Of a stretch of 64,000 nt of DNA, positions 37,985-47,221 are shown one piece after another. A program made the translations under genes and the position numbers. How positions within the stretch are numbered: the stretch's first letter is position 1; every line of letters starts with the position of its first letter. Source of the DNA: Pseudorhizobium endolithicum (lineage in GTDB: Bacteria; Pseudomonadota; Alphaproteobacteria; Rhizobiales; Rhizobiaceae); contig NZ_CABFWF030000015.1 of the NCBI RefSeq assembly GCF_902153245.2, forward strand, positions 1 through 64,000, read 5' to 3'. The notes below the pieces were generated by a model, which saw only the letters and a program-made list of their open reading frames with translations, did not search any database and was not told where the DNA came from.

Positions 37985-38985
37985 GCCGCGTCGGCAGGAC
38001 GTGCTTGATCGGCCGTCGTGGAGGAGTGTGCCGGCCTCGGCGCCGCGCCGAGCGTCTTCGGCAGGCTGATGTAGTGAAGGCGCAGTTGCTCGTTGCGGGC
38101 GCGTGAGAGCGAGTCGAGCACAAGGCCGGCCGTGAGGATCAGTAGCGACATCATCATCAATGCCATGGACAGGATCCAGGTCGGGATCCGGCTCACATAG
38201 CCGGTGGCGAAATATTCAGCGAGCACGGGCAGCATGAAGAGGATGCTCGCCGCCATCGCCACGGCGCTGATCGCACTGAAGAAGACGAAGGGACGGGTTT
38301 CCTTCATCAGCATGGCGAACATCCAGAGGATCCTGCCGCCGTCCCGGAAGGTCGAGAGCTTGGAATGCGAGCCCTCCGGCCGGCGGCCGTAACCGAGCTC
38401 GATCTCGCTGACCGGCAGCCTCAGCCGCGACGCGTGCACGGACATCTCGGTCTCGATCTCGAAGCCGTGGGAGACAGCCGGGAAGCTCTTCACGAAGCGG
38501 CGCGAGAAGGCACGGTAGCCGGAAAATATATCGGTGAAATCGCGGCCGAAGATCGTGCGGTAGAGGAGGTTGAAGATACGGTTGCCGAAGGCGTGACCCT
38601 GCCGGCCGGCATCCGCCCGCACGCCGCGGCGGGTGCCGACGACCATGTCGGCCTGTTCCGTCAGCAGCGTGCGGACGAGTTCCTCGGCATCTCCCGGTGA
38701 ATAGGTGCCGTCGCCGTCGGCCATCACATAGATGTCGGCATCGATATCGGCGAACATCCGGCGCACGACATGGCCCTTGCCCTGCCGTCTCTCCCGCACA
38801 ACCGTCGCGCCGGCAAGCATTGCCTTCAGCGCCGTACCATCGGTGGAATTGTTGTCGTAGACGTAGATGCGTGCTCCGGGCAGCGCCTCCCGAAAACCCC
38901 GCACGACGTCGGCGATGGTTGCCGCCTCATTGTAGCAAGGCAGGAGAATGGCGATGTCGTGCTGTCCTGCAGTCATGATTTTCAC
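37981..38985 (-). CDS. GT2 family glycosyltransferase (GtrB-like, polyprenyl-phosphate sugar synthase)
   Basis: The 334-aa product has an N-terminal GT-A domain: ILLPCYNEAATIADVV, YVYDNNSTDGT, the DxD-containing YVMADGDGTYSP, and FSGYRAFSRRFVKSFP. Two membrane helices follow near the C-terminus (about 230-252 and 267-290; FVFFSAISAVAMAASILFML and ILSMALMMMSLLILTAGL). This is the plan of GtrB/DPM1-like enzymes that load a sugar onto undecaprenyl phosphate. The coupled GtrA gene and the divergent GT-C gene complete a likely periplasmic glycosylation set. Confidence 0.93.
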   Translation of the reverse strand: MKIMTAGQHDIAILLPCYNEAATIADVVRGFREALPGARIYVYDNNSTDGTALKAMLAGATVVRERRQGKGHVVRRMFADIDADIYVMADGDGTYSPGDAEELVRTLLTEQADMVVGTRRGVRADAGRQGHAFGNRIFNLLYRTIFGRDFTDIFSGYRAFSRRFVKSFPAVSHGFEIETEMSVHASRLRLPVSEIELGYGRRPEGSHSKLSTFRDGGRILWMFAMLMKETRPFVFFSAISAVAMAASILFMLPVLAEYFATGYVSRIPTWILSMALMMMSLLILTAGLVLDSLSRARNEQLRLHYISLPKTLGAAPRPAHSSTTADQARPADAA

Positions 38986-39094
38986 TCGCAGTACGGAAAA
39001 TCGGCGCAGGAACTACCGGCGCGACGGCTTTACTATTTCTTGGGAAGGTTAAGGCTAGGTTTCCGGCCATCGATAGGGAAAAACCAAGCCGCCA

Positions 39095-40936
39095 ATGACA
39101 GACGCGATCGGTGCAGTTCATCGGGAAAGCGGCAACGTCGCGCCGACACACTCGGCACGTCCCGTGCTCGTGACAGCCCTCTACGCGCTGGTCACGATCG
39201 CCATGCTGCTGGCGATGTCCATTCCGTCGGCCACGGATTATGTCGGCGACGACAACGACGACATCATGCGCCTCGTCCAGGTGAGGGATCTTCTTGTCGG
39301 GCAGGGCTGGTTCGACCTGATGCAGTACCGGCTGGGGCTGGAAGGCGGAACGCCGATGCACTGGTCGCGGCTCGTTGACCTGCCGATCGCCGCCCTGATC
39401 CGGGCGGGTTCTCTGTTCCTGACACAGAGCGGGGCAGAGGCCGTCGCATTGACCGTCTGGCCCCTGCTCCTCATTCCCTTCCTTCTCTATCCGCTCGGCC
39501 TTGCGGCGCATCGGCTGGCGGGACCGGTGGCGATGCATGTCGCGCTGGGTCTGGGCTGCCTCTTCGCCTTCACCTGCATACGCTTCCACCCCGGCGCCAT
39601 CGATCACCACAACCTTCAGCTTGTGCTGGCGGCGTGGGTCGCGGCCATGCTCGCCGATCCCGACCGTCGCCCATCGAGCTACGCGGCGGCAGGGAGCGCC
39701 TGCGCGTTCTCCATCGCGATCGGAGCGGAAATGGTGCCCTTCGTTGCCGCGGCCTGTCTCTGCGTCGCGCTGCAATGGATATGGAACGGGGATGCGGCAG
39801 GCCGTGCGGCGCGGTCTTTCGGTATTGCCCTTGCCGTCGCCATCTCCATCGCCTTCTTCCTGACCGTCCCACCCAACGCCTACGGGGCGGTGACCTGCGA
39901 CAGCCTGTCCCTCGGCTTCTATGCCCTGTCGGCCATGGGAGGAGCCCTCCTGGCCTGCGTCACCGGTCTATGGGGCGGCGGAAATATGCGGGGAAGGCTC
40001 GGGCTCGCTGCCCTGATCGCGGCGACGCTGGCCGCTACGGTCCTGGTGATCGCGCCGCAATGCCTCGGCAGCCCGTTGAGCGGCCTCGACCCGATGCTGG
40101 TCACGCTGTGGCTCGACGCCGTGACCGAGGCGCAGTCGTTCCGTGCCATTCTCTCGAACGCGCCCTACAGCCTCGGCGGCTACTATGCCGTCGGCTTCCT
40201 GGCGATGGCCGTCTGCCTGTTCCGAGCACTCCGGGGCGAGGCGCGGGAGGTCCACTTGGTGCTGCTGCTGCTCATCGGCGCCACCTGGGCCGTGGCCCTG
40301 GTGCAGGTCAGGGGCTTCTTCTTCGCCAACATGCTGGCGATCCTGCCGCTTTCCCTGCTGATCGTCGATCTGCGGCTGGGCTCGCAGGCGGATCCGGAAA
40401 ATCCGAATGCGGCCTTCGCCTATGTCATGGTCGTGCTTCTGTCCGTTCCGGCGGTTTGGGCCCTGGCAGGGGCGCTGCTCGATGAAGGGGCGGAGACACC
40501 GATCGGTATGGAGACGGTGGCGCAGGACAGCGGTTCACGTCCTCAAAGCGGTGAATGCTCTGCGGAGGGCGGGCTGCCTCTCCTGGCGGAACTGGACCCC
40601 GGGGTCGTCGCGGCGCCTTCCAACAGCGGCGCCGAAATCCTGCGCTTTACCGGGCATCGGGTGTTGGCCGCTCCCTATCATCGCAACCAGGCGGGCATGC
40701 TGACGGAACTGCATATCGGTCTGGCGCCGCCGGAAGAAGCCCGTGCGTTCCTGGATGGCGCCGGCGTCACGCTGCTTGCATTCTGCGGGTCCGATCCGCA
40801 GACCCGGTCGCTGATCCAAATGAAGCCCGACGGATTGTACGCGGTCCTCTCGCGCGGCAAAGTCCCGTCCTACCTGCATCCCGTCGGAACCTCGGAAGGC
40901 GGCTTTTCGATATTTCGCGTGGAAGCGAGCCGGTAA
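39095..40936 (+). CDS. GT-C superfamily membrane glycosyltransferase (STT3-like features)
   Basis: The 613-aa polytopic protein has about 11 membrane helices in residues 22-460 and a soluble C-terminal domain of about 150 residues. Two features recall GT-C and STT3/PglB transferases: an acidic first loop (GDDNDDIMRLVQVRDLL, residues 51-67) followed by PMHWSRL (87-93), and GAIDHHNLQL (168-177), like the DHH region of STT3. No WWDYG acceptor motif is seen, so it is not a classical oligosaccharyltransferase. The divergent GT2/GtrA genes make it the candidate third component (GtrC role). The acceptor is unknown. Confidence 0.75.
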   Translation: MTDAIGAVHRESGNVAPTHSARPVLVTALYALVTIAMLLAMSIPSATDYVGDDNDDIMRLVQVRDLLVGQGWFDLMQYRLGLEGGTPMHWSRLVDLPIAALIRAGSLFLTQSGAEAVALTVWPLLLIPFLLYPLGLAAHRLAGPVAMHVALGLGCLFAFTCIRFHPGAIDHHNLQLVLAAWVAAMLADPDRRPSSYAAAGSACAFSIAIGAEMVPFVAAACLCVALQWIWNGDAAGRAARSFGIALAVAISIAFFLTVPPNAYGAVTCDSLSLGFYALSAMGGALLACVTGLWGGGNMRGRLGLAALIAATLAATVLVIAPQCLGSPLSGLDPMLVTLWLDAVTEAQSFRAILSNAPYSLGGYYAVGFLAMAVCLFRALRGEAREVHLVLLLLIGATWAVALVQVRGFFFANMLAILPLSLLIVDLRLGSQADPENPNAAFAYVMVVLLSVPAVWALAGALLDEGAETPIGMETVAQDSGSRPQSGECSAEGGLPLLAELDPGVVAAPSNSGAEILRFTGHRVLAAPYHRNQAGMLTELHIGLAPPEEARAFLDGAGVTLLAFCGSDPQTRSLIQMKPDGLYAVLSRGKVPSYLHPVGTSEGGFSIFRVEASR

Positions 40937-41059
40937 GGCTGCGGGCGGCCCTGCCGTCTCAGGTGTAGCGTCGCCGGGCACGACAACTATGCCCAATCAT
41001 CCCCATGAACCGGCAGTCGGGGAGGTGAAATGGAACTCCCGTTCCTATAGAAGGATGGC

Positions 41060-42667
41060 ATGAGCACGTTTGCCGCCAAGGATTCGCCGACCAATCTCGT
41101 CGAACTCTCCGTCTCCGAACTGTCCGGCTCGATCAAGAGGACGGTGGAGACGGCCTTCGACCATGTGCGCGTGCGCGGCGAGATCTCCGGCTATCGTGGC
41201 CAGCATTCCTCCGGCCATGCCTATTTCTGCCTGAAGGACGACAGGGCGCGCATCGACGCGGTGATCTGGAAGGGGACGTTTCCGCGCATCCGGTTCAGGC
41301 CGGAGGAGGGCATGGAGGTTATCGCTACCGGCAAGGTGACGACTTTCCCCGGCTCCTCGAAGTACCAGATCGTCATAGAAAGCCTGGAGCCGGCGGGCGC
41401 CGGCGCGCTGATGGCGCTTCTGGAGGAGCGGCGTCGGCGGCTCGCGGCGGAAGGGCTGTTCGACCAGGCGCGCAAGCGGCCCTTGCCGTTCATGCCGCAT
41501 GTGATCGGCGTCGTTACCTCGCCCACCGGGGCGGTCATCCGCGACATCCTGCACCGTATCACCGATCGTTTCCCGGTCCACGTGATCGTCTGGCCCGTCA
41601 AGGTGCAGGGCGAGGGTTCCGGCGAGGAGGTTGCCGCGGCCATCCGCGGCTTCAACGATCTGCCGACGGACGGGCCGGTGAAGCGGCCGGACGTGCTGAT
41701 CGTCGCCCGCGGCGGCGGCAGCGTGGAGGACCTCTGGAGCTTCAACGACGAGGCGGTGGTGCGCGCCGCGGCAGACAGCCGAATCCCCCTGATCTCCGCG
41801 GTCGGGCATGAGACCGACTGGACGCTGATCGACCATGCCGCAGATATTCGCGCGCCGACGCCGACGGGCGCTGCCGAGATGGCGGTGCCGGTGAAGGCGG
41901 AACTCGACGCGCAACTTGCGAGCCTTGCCGCGCGGCTGCGGGGCTGTGCGAGCCGCCATATGGAGCACCGGCGGCAGGCGGTGCGCGCGCTGGTGCGGGC
42001 GCTGCCGTCGCTCGACCAGTTGCTCGCCCTGCCGCGCCGCCGTTTCGACGAGGCGGCCGCAGGTCTCGGGCGCGGGCTGGAGCGTACGACGGTGGTCAAG
42101 CGGCGCAGCCTGGAGCAGGCGACAGGAGGTCTGCGGCTCGAGCTTCTGGCCAACCGCGTTGCCGAGCGGCGCCGGTTCATCGGCGAACAGATCCTGCGCA
42201 AGGAGCGCTGCCTGGAGCGACACATGCTGAAGGAGCACAGCCGCGTCTCCCGCGCCGCCACTGCACTTTCGGCGCTGCCTGCGCGATTGACCGGGCACCT
42301 GCAGCGCGAGCGTCAGCACCTGACCTCGCTGATGCGGCACGCGGATACGGCCGTTTCTCACGCGCTGACGAAGAACCGCAGCCTGATGGGGGCCCAGGAC
42401 CGGATACTGCAGTCGCTGTCCTACAAGAACGTGCTGAAGCGCGGCTACGCCGTGGTGCGCGATGCCGAGGACCGACCTCTAACCCGTGCCGCGGCCATCG
42501 GTGCCGGACAAGCCCTGGCCATCGAATGGGCGGATGGACGCGTCTCCGCGGTGGCGGGTGCCGAGGCCGCGACGGTGCCGCCGCCGACACCGGCCACGGA
42601 GGTTCCCCGTAAGAAGCCGAAGCCGGCGGCGGTGTCCGAGCCGCCGAAGCAGGGCAGCTTGTTCTGA
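41060..42667 (+). CDS. xseA: Exodeoxyribonuclease VII large subunit
   Basis: The 535-aa nuclease subunit starts with an N-terminal OB-fold domain (about 15-110; [24 protein letters not shown]). The catalytic region contains [34 protein letters not shown] and [15 protein letters not shown] long coiled-coil (about 270-420) follows, then the C-terminal segment with [15 protein letters not shown]. It degrades single-stranded DNA together with XseB, which is not nearby. A Pro/Ala/Lys-rich tail of about 40 residues is probably disordered. Confidence 0.97.
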   Translation: MSTFAAKDSPTNLVELSVSELSGSIKRTVETAFDHVRVRGEISGYRGQHSSGHAYFCLKDDRARIDAVIWKGTFPRIRFRPEEGMEVIATGKVTTFPGSSKYQIVIESLEPAGAGALMALLEERRRRLAAEGLFDQARKRPLPFMPHVIGVVTSPTGAVIRDILHRITDRFPVHVIVWPVKVQGEGSGEEVAAAIRGFNDLPTDGPVKRPDVLIVARGGGSVEDLWSFNDEAVVRAAADSRIPLISAVGHETDWTLIDHAADIRAPTPTGAAEMAVPVKAELDAQLASLAARLRGCASRHMEHRRQAVRALVRALPSLDQLLALPRRRFDEAAAGLGRGLERTTVVKRRSLEQATGGLRLELLANRVAERRRFIGEQILRKERCLERHMLKEHSRVSRAATALSALPARLTGHLQRERQHLTSLMRHADTAVSHALTKNRSLMGAQDRILQSLSYKNVLKRGYAVVRDAEDRPLTRAAAIGAGQALAIEWADGRVSAVAGAEAATVPPPTPATEVPRKKPKPAAVSEPPKQGSLF

Positions 42668-42764
42668 CGACTTCCGTCTGTGCGGCGGCGCCCTTAAATT
42701 CTGCTCGCGCTCGCCTATCTCCTCTAGAGGCGGCCTTATCCGCCTTTGGCATCAGGAGCGAGTG

Positions 42765-43097
42765 ATGAAGGGAATATTGTCTGCCGCTGCCATGGGCATC
42801 CTGCTCAGCGCCGCGGTTGCCGGACCGTCGCAGGCCGAACAGAGCGAGCTTTCAGCCTTCCTGTTCGGGCGCCATTACGATGATGGCGTAACCGCCATTC
42901 CGATAATCCAGGATCCTTCGGAAGACGAGCGGCACCCATCCTACTTCCTCTACCCGGCTCGAATGCGGGTCGCCCAGCAGATCGTGACGAGCGATCCTTC
43001 GCTGCTGGACGCGCTGGCGCGTCGGAATATCGCGGTCTACAACGTGCTTTGGGTGCGGACTGCCGCCAACGGCGGCAGGATCGTCTACTATCGCTGA
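42765..43097 (+). CDS. Small exported protein, function unknown
   Basis: The 110-aa product has a Sec signal (MKGILSAAAMGILLSAAVAG, cleaved near SQAEQ). The mature part is about 85 residues (LSAFLFGRHYDDGVTAIPII, then PSYFLYPARMRVAQQI) and has no Cys. I recognise no domain. The ribosome binding site 'aggagcgagtg' lies just before ATG 42765. It appears to be a single gene between xseA and the aminopeptidase gene. Confidence 0.75.
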   Translation: MKGILSAAAMGILLSAAVAGPSQAEQSELSAFLFGRHYDDGVTAIPIIQDPSEDERHPSYFLYPARMRVAQQIVTSDPSLLDALARRNIAVYNVLWVRTAANGGRIVYYR

Positions 43098-43140
43098 CAG
43101 CCTGCGAAAATTGCTTGCCGCAGCCGCCGGACGGAAAACC

Positions 43141-44394
43141 TTAAGCCCATTCGCCCTTTCGCATCACCGGCACACGCGAGCCATCGGCCTTGATGCCGTC
43201 GATGTCGATCCGGTCGGAGCCGATCATCCAGTCGATGTGGATGAGGCTTGAATTGCCGCCCTGGGCGGCGATCTGCTCCTGGCTGAGCGAGGCGCCCTCA
43301 AGGAAGCACTTCGAATAGCACTGGCCGAGCGCGATATGGCAGGAGGCGTTCTCGTCGAAGAGGGTGTTGTAGAACAGGATGCCGCTTGCCGAAATCGGCG
43401 AGGAATGCGGCACCAGCGCCACTTCGCCGAGGCGGCGGGCGCCTTCGTCGGTATCGAGCACCTTGTTGAGGACCGCCTCACCCTTGGATGCCTTCGCCTC
43501 GACGATGCGGCCGCCTTCGAAGCGGACCTGGATCTCGTCGATCAGCGTCCCCTGGTGCGACAGCGGCTTGGTGGAAGAGACATGGCCTTCGACCTTCAGC
43601 GCATGCGGCGTGGTAAAGACCTCTTCCGTCGGGATGTTCGGATTGCAGGTCACGCCGTTCTTGGCCGTGGAGGCGCCCCCGTGCCATTCGTGGCCGTCTG
43701 CCAGCCCCACCATCAGGTCGGTACCGGGGCCGGTGAAATGCAGGGCGGAGAAGCGTTCGCCGTTCAGCCAGGACGACCGCTTCTTCAGGTTGGCGTTGTG
43801 TCCGGCCCAGGCCGAGATCGGATCGGCGACGTCGACGCGCGAAGCGGCGAAGATGGCTTCGGCCAAACGTAGGACCGCTTCATCCTCGGGAAGCTCCGGG
43901 AAGACGACCTTCGCCCAGGAGGGGTTGGGGTAGGAGATGATGTTCCAGTTGATGTCGAAGTTGGAGATCTTCTCCAGCGCCGGTTTGTAGGCCGTGGAGT
44001 TCGCCTTGTTGGCGCGTGCCACCTTGGCGGGATCCTGGCCGGAAAGCAGAAGCGGGTTGTCGCCTGCGATGGCGAGGCGCGCGGCGCCGTTGGCATAGGC
44101 CGTCGCCATGCCCTCGTAGAGCCAGCCGGACGCCTTGTCGAAACTTGCATCCGGCGCGTGGGCATAGCGGGCAAGCGTCGTCTCCTCGTCGGAATAGAAG
44201 GTGGTGACGAGGCCGGCGCCGGCCATATACGCATGCTTGGTGATCAGGCGCACCAGCGGCAGGGCGGCGAGCGGGGCCGTCATGACGAGATCCTGATCCC
44301 GCTGCAACTGAAGGCCGACCTTCACCGCCACCTCAGCCAGCTTGTCGAGCTTGATCGGATCGACGGTCGTATTGATCTCGGAATGGATGTTCAT
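43141..44394 (-). CDS. M29 family aminopeptidase (AmpS/aminopeptidase T-like)
   Basis: The 417-aa metallopeptidase starts MNIHSEINTTVDPIKLDKLA. M29 signatures are LVTTFYSDEETTLARYAHA, NIPTEEVFTTPHALKVEG (with its Glu ligand), ALVPHSSPISASGILFYNTLFDENASCHIALG and LIHIDWMIGSDRIDIDG, which supplies the His and Asp ligands of the two-metal site. It is a cytosolic enzyme that removes N-terminal residues from peptides. It stands between the ybaK gene and the exported-protein gene and probably has its own promoter. Confidence 0.95.
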   Translation of the reverse strand: MNIHSEINTTVDPIKLDKLAEVAVKVGLQLQRDQDLVMTAPLAALPLVRLITKHAYMAGAGLVTTFYSDEETTLARYAHAPDASFDKASGWLYEGMATAYANGAARLAIAGDNPLLLSGQDPAKVARANKANSTAYKPALEKISNFDINWNIISYPNPSWAKVVFPELPEDEAVLRLAEAIFAASRVDVADPISAWAGHNANLKKRSSWLNGERFSALHFTGPGTDLMVGLADGHEWHGGASTAKNGVTCNPNIPTEEVFTTPHALKVEGHVSSTKPLSHQGTLIDEIQVRFEGGRIVEAKASKGEAVLNKVLDTDEGARRLGEVALVPHSSPISASGILFYNTLFDENASCHIALGQCYSKCFLEGASLSQEQIAAQGGNSSLIHIDWMIGSDRIDIDGIKADGSRVPVMRKGEWA

Positions 44395-44457
44395 GGGCTA
44401 CTGTCCTGTCCTGCGGAGGGTGGGTAACACATAATATGCTTCGGGCGCGGTTTGAAG

Positions 44458-44934
44458 TTATTCCGCGGTAAGCGGTGCCGCGACCGCGTTCAATGCCGCC
44501 TGGGCGTCGAGGGGCGCAAGGCGCACCTGCAGGCCCCGCTGCCCCCCATTGATATAGACATGGGCCTCCGACAGGGCCTGCTCCTCGATCGCGGTGGGGA
44601 CAGTCTTCTTCTGCCCGAAGGGACTGATGCCGCCGACGTGGTAGCCGGTCAGCCGCTCGGCGTCGGCGGGTTTCATCATGGCTGCAAACTTGCCGCCGAA
44701 GGCCGCCGCGAGCTTCTTCATGCTCACCTCGCGGTCGGACGGGACGACGATGCAGACCGGCTTGCCGTCCACCTCTGCCATCAGCGTCTTCAGGACGCGG
44801 TGCGGCGCTTCGCCGATTGCTTCCGCAGCCTGCAATCCGATGCGCTCGGCCGTCGGATCGTAGTCATAGGTGACGGTGGTGAAGGCAATGCCGGCCTTGG
44901 TCAGTGCCTGGGTCGCGCGGGTGGATTTCGACAT
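44458..44934 (-). CDS. ybaK: Cys-tRNA(Pro) deacylase, YbaK/EbsC family
   Basis: The 158-aa product starts MSKSTRATQALTKAGIAFTT. The YbaK fold is shown by VLKTLMAEVDGKPVCIVVPSDREVSMKKLAAA (with the catalytic Lys in LKTL), YHVGGISPFGQKK, and EAHVYINGGQRGLQVRL. It hydrolyses Cys mischarged onto tRNA(Pro). A start at 44934 is preferred over a much longer upstream frame because of homology. The ArsC-like gene ends 8 nt upstream, so the two are probably one operon. Confidence 0.95.
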   Translation of the reverse strand: MSKSTRATQALTKAGIAFTTVTYDYDPTAERIGLQAAEAIGEAPHRVLKTLMAEVDGKPVCIVVPSDREVSMKKLAAAFGGKFAAMMKPADAERLTGYHVGGISPFGQKKTVPTAIEEQALSEAHVYINGGQRGLQVRLAPLDAQAALNAVAAPLTAE

Positions 44935-44942
44935 GACCGGGT

Positions 44943-45290
44943 TCAGGAAAACAGCGGTTCGTAGAGCTCGGGCTTGAAGCCGACCACGATCTTTTCGTTT
45001 GTCTCCAGCACCGGCCGCTTGATCATCGATGGTTGCTCCAGCATCAGGCGGATCGCCTTCTCCCGGTCGAGGCCGGCCTTGGCCGCATCGTCGAGTTTGC
45101 GAAAGGTGGTGCCGGCGCGGTTCAGTACCGTCTCCCATCCCGCGGCTTCGACCCAGCGCTCCAGATGCCCGCGGTCGATACCTTCGCTCTTGTAGTCGTG
45201 GAAACGGTAGGAAACGCCCCGTTCATCAAGCCAGGTGCGGGCCTTCTTCATCGTGTCACAGTTCTTGATGCCGTAGATCGTCGTCGTCAC
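44943..45290 (-). CDS. ArsC/Spx-family thioredoxin-like protein (YffB-like)
   Basis: The 115-aa product starts with GTG (45290) after a good 'ggaggcatgac' site: VTTTIYGIKNCDTMKKARTW. NCDTMKKARTWL is the ArsC-type motif with a single Cys, and IKRPVLETNEKIVVGF is the conserved 'RPv' strand. It lacks the extra Cys residues and the Arg triad of true arsenate reductases, so it is a YffB-like protein of unknown function. It probably forms an operon with ybaK. Confidence 0.9.
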   Translation of the reverse strand: MTTTIYGIKNCDTMKKARTWLDERGVSYRFHDYKSEGIDRGHLERWVEAAGWETVLNRAGTTFRKLDDAAKAGLDREKAIRLMLEQPSMIKRPVLETNEKIVVGFKPELYEPLFS

Positions 45291-45367
45291 GTCATGCCTC
45301 CAATAGTTGGAGGAAGCGATAACAAGCAGAGTATTCCTTGAGCAAGCATTGACTTCGATCACATCGG

Positions 45368-45415
45368 GGCATGCTTTCCGAGCATGCCTCCCTTGCTTGC
45401 TTGTGCATTGCACAA
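45368..45415 (+). promoter_or_regulatory. Two palindromes upstream of the DUF1127-like gene
   Basis: A perfect hairpin ggcatgct-ttccg-agcatgcc (45368-45388) is followed by the perfect palindrome TTGTGCA-T-TGCACAA (45401-45415), which contains a T-N11-A LysR-type core. The second is 45 nt upstream of the ATG at 45461. A LysR-family regulator such as LsrB/VtlR is a candidate binder, since VtlR is known to control DUF1127 genes in Brucella. This link is inference. Confidence 0.5.
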
Positions 45416-45460
45416 ACAACGGCCCGGAACCATATTCAGCTCAACACAAAGGAGCACATC

Positions 45461-45625
45461 ATGTCGATCCAACGCCAGCATGTCCGCAGTGGCTTTCTCG
45501 GTCGCGCCTTCGCTGTCTTCGGCGCCGCCGTCAATGCCTCGAACGCCGTCGAGAACCATCGCAAGCCTGCCAAGCGTGATCTTGCCATCCTTGGCATCGA
45601 TCCCAAGGCTTTCGAGCAGTTCTGA
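45461..45625 (+). CDS. 54-aa DUF1127-like small protein
   Basis: The product starts MSIQRQHVRSGFLGRAFAVF and ends RDLAILGIDPKAFEQF. The 'DLaiLGIdp' end is reminiscent of the C-terminal half of DUF1127 proteins (RELxDIGIxRxDI), though the Arg-rich N-terminal half is different. The ATG follows a strong 'aaaggagcacatc' site. Such proteins bind RNA in some rhizobia, which is not shown here. The gene has a palindrome-rich upstream region and stands alone. Confidence 0.65.
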   Translation: MSIQRQHVRSGFLGRAFAVFGAAVNASNAVENHRKPAKRDLAILGIDPKAFEQF

Positions 45626-45708
45626 TCGTCCGCCGTCGCAGAGCAACAGATCTCTACACAAATTGTTAAGCCTGTTCGAACATAATCTCCCGATATACTT
45701 GGGAGGGT

Positions 45709-47154
45709 ATGTTGGGTGCTGTTGTTCAACTTGACGATGATCATGCGGCGCCAGACGCCGTGACGGTAAGCCGCGATATCCTGCAGGCTGCGGTCTCAAG
45801 GCTCGCTCTCGAAGCGTCCGACCTCGGTCTGCATCTCGTCGATATCGCGGGAACCATTCAGGATACCGCCGCCCAGTCGGCGGAACACGCAGCCCTTCTC
45901 TCCCGTCTGACCAAGGCGGCGGAGGCGATAGCCGAGGCCAATGGCGATATCGCGCGTTCTCTCGGCGAAACCGACAAATTGGCCGCCAGCGCACGCAAGG
46001 TGCTCGGCGAACAGGCGCAGCAACTGAACGGATCGGTTGCCGCGATCGACCATATGGTCACGGCGTCGCAGGAGATCGGCGAGGAGATACGATCTTTCTC
46101 CTCTGCGCTTGCCGACGTCGCCCGGCTCGCTGACGCCATCGGTACGATCGCCCGCCAGACCAACCTTCTGGCCCTGAATGCAGCCATCGAGGCCGCGCGG
46201 GCCGGCGATGCCGGCAAGGGTTTCGCGGTTGTCGCCGCAGAGGTGCGGGCCCTTTCGCTGCAGACCTCTCAGACCACGAGTTCCATTCAGTCGACCCTTG
46301 AGCAGTTGGGCGGTCGCATCGACCGGCTGGTGACTGCCGGCGAGGGCGCGCGCGTTTCCGCGCAGGGGGTGAAAGCCACGGCGACGGAGGTCCAGGGTTC
46401 GTTCCAGGATGTCGAAGACGTAATGTCGCAGATCCTGGACAGCGCCTCCTCGCTTGCCGGAGCGACGGAAGCCGTCGATCGCCAGTGCGGCGACTTCGCA
46501 GGCTCGATCGCCGCGGCCGCGGCCGCCATCCTGGTCTCCAACGACAAGCTGCAGGAAACGTCTTCGCGCGTCAGCGAGGTGGTGGCGATCTCCGAGCGCA
46601 TCATCCAGGCGACGGCCAGCGCGGGCACGGAAACGCCCGATACTCCCTACATTCGCTCCGCGATGGCGATTGCCGAAGAGGTTTCGATCGCGTTCGAGAA
46701 TGGAGTGAGATCTGGCCGCATCGACATGGCCGCGCTCTTCGACCGCCAGTACCAGCCGATCCGGGGTACGGACCCGATCCAATACATGACGCGGTTCACC
46801 GAGTTCACGGATATGGTGCTGCCGGCGATCCAGGAAAAGGCGGCCGCAAGCGACGAGCGCATCGCCTTTTGCGCCGCCGTCGACGAGAACGGCTATCTGC
46901 CGACCCATAACCGTAAATTCTCCTACCCGCAGCGGCCGGGCGACGTGGCGTGGAATACTGCCAACTGCCGCAATCGCCGCATCTTCAACGATCGGGTGGG
47001 ATTGGCGGCGGGGCGCAATACCGAACCCTTCCTGCTGCAGACCTACCGGCGCGATATGGGCGGCGGCCAGTTCGTGCTGATGAAGGACATTTCCGCCCCG
47101 ATCACCGTCAACGGCCGCCACTGGGGCGGGCTGCGGCTGGCGATCCGGGTGTAG
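45709..47154 (+). CDS. Soluble methyl-accepting chemotaxis protein with C-terminal sensor domain
   Basis: The 481-aa product has no membrane segment. A helical signalling region covers about residues 25-300, with the MCP hairpin tip [36 protein letters not shown]. The C-terminal domain (about 330-481) has [37 protein letters not shown] and a final [13 protein letters not shown]. This reversed order (signal domain first, sensor last) is known for a family of soluble receptors. Its ligand is unknown. A stem (45687-45705) may hide its ribosome binding site 'gggaggg'. Confidence 0.93.
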   Translation: MLGAVVQLDDDHAAPDAVTVSRDILQAAVSRLALEASDLGLHLVDIAGTIQDTAAQSAEHAALLSRLTKAAEAIAEANGDIARSLGETDKLAASARKVLGEQAQQLNGSVAAIDHMVTASQEIGEEIRSFSSALADVARLADAIGTIARQTNLLALNAAIEAARAGDAGKGFAVVAAEVRALSLQTSQTTSSIQSTLEQLGGRIDRLVTAGEGARVSAQGVKATATEVQGSFQDVEDVMSQILDSASSLAGATEAVDRQCGDFAGSIAAAAAAILVSNDKLQETSSRVSEVVAISERIIQATASAGTETPDTPYIRSAMAIAEEVSIAFENGVRSGRIDMAALFDRQYQPIRGTDPIQYMTRFTEFTDMVLPAIQEKAAASDERIAFCAAVDENGYLPTHNRKFSYPQRPGDVAWNTANCRNRRIFNDRVGLAAGRNTEPFLLQTYRRDMGGGQFVLMKDISAPITVNGRHWGGLRLAIRV

Positions 47155-47221
47155 ATGCACGCAGGAAACGGGTTGAAATGCGCCGTGCCGGTGGCATCCT
47201 TCAGCCAAGGAGGGCGATGCC

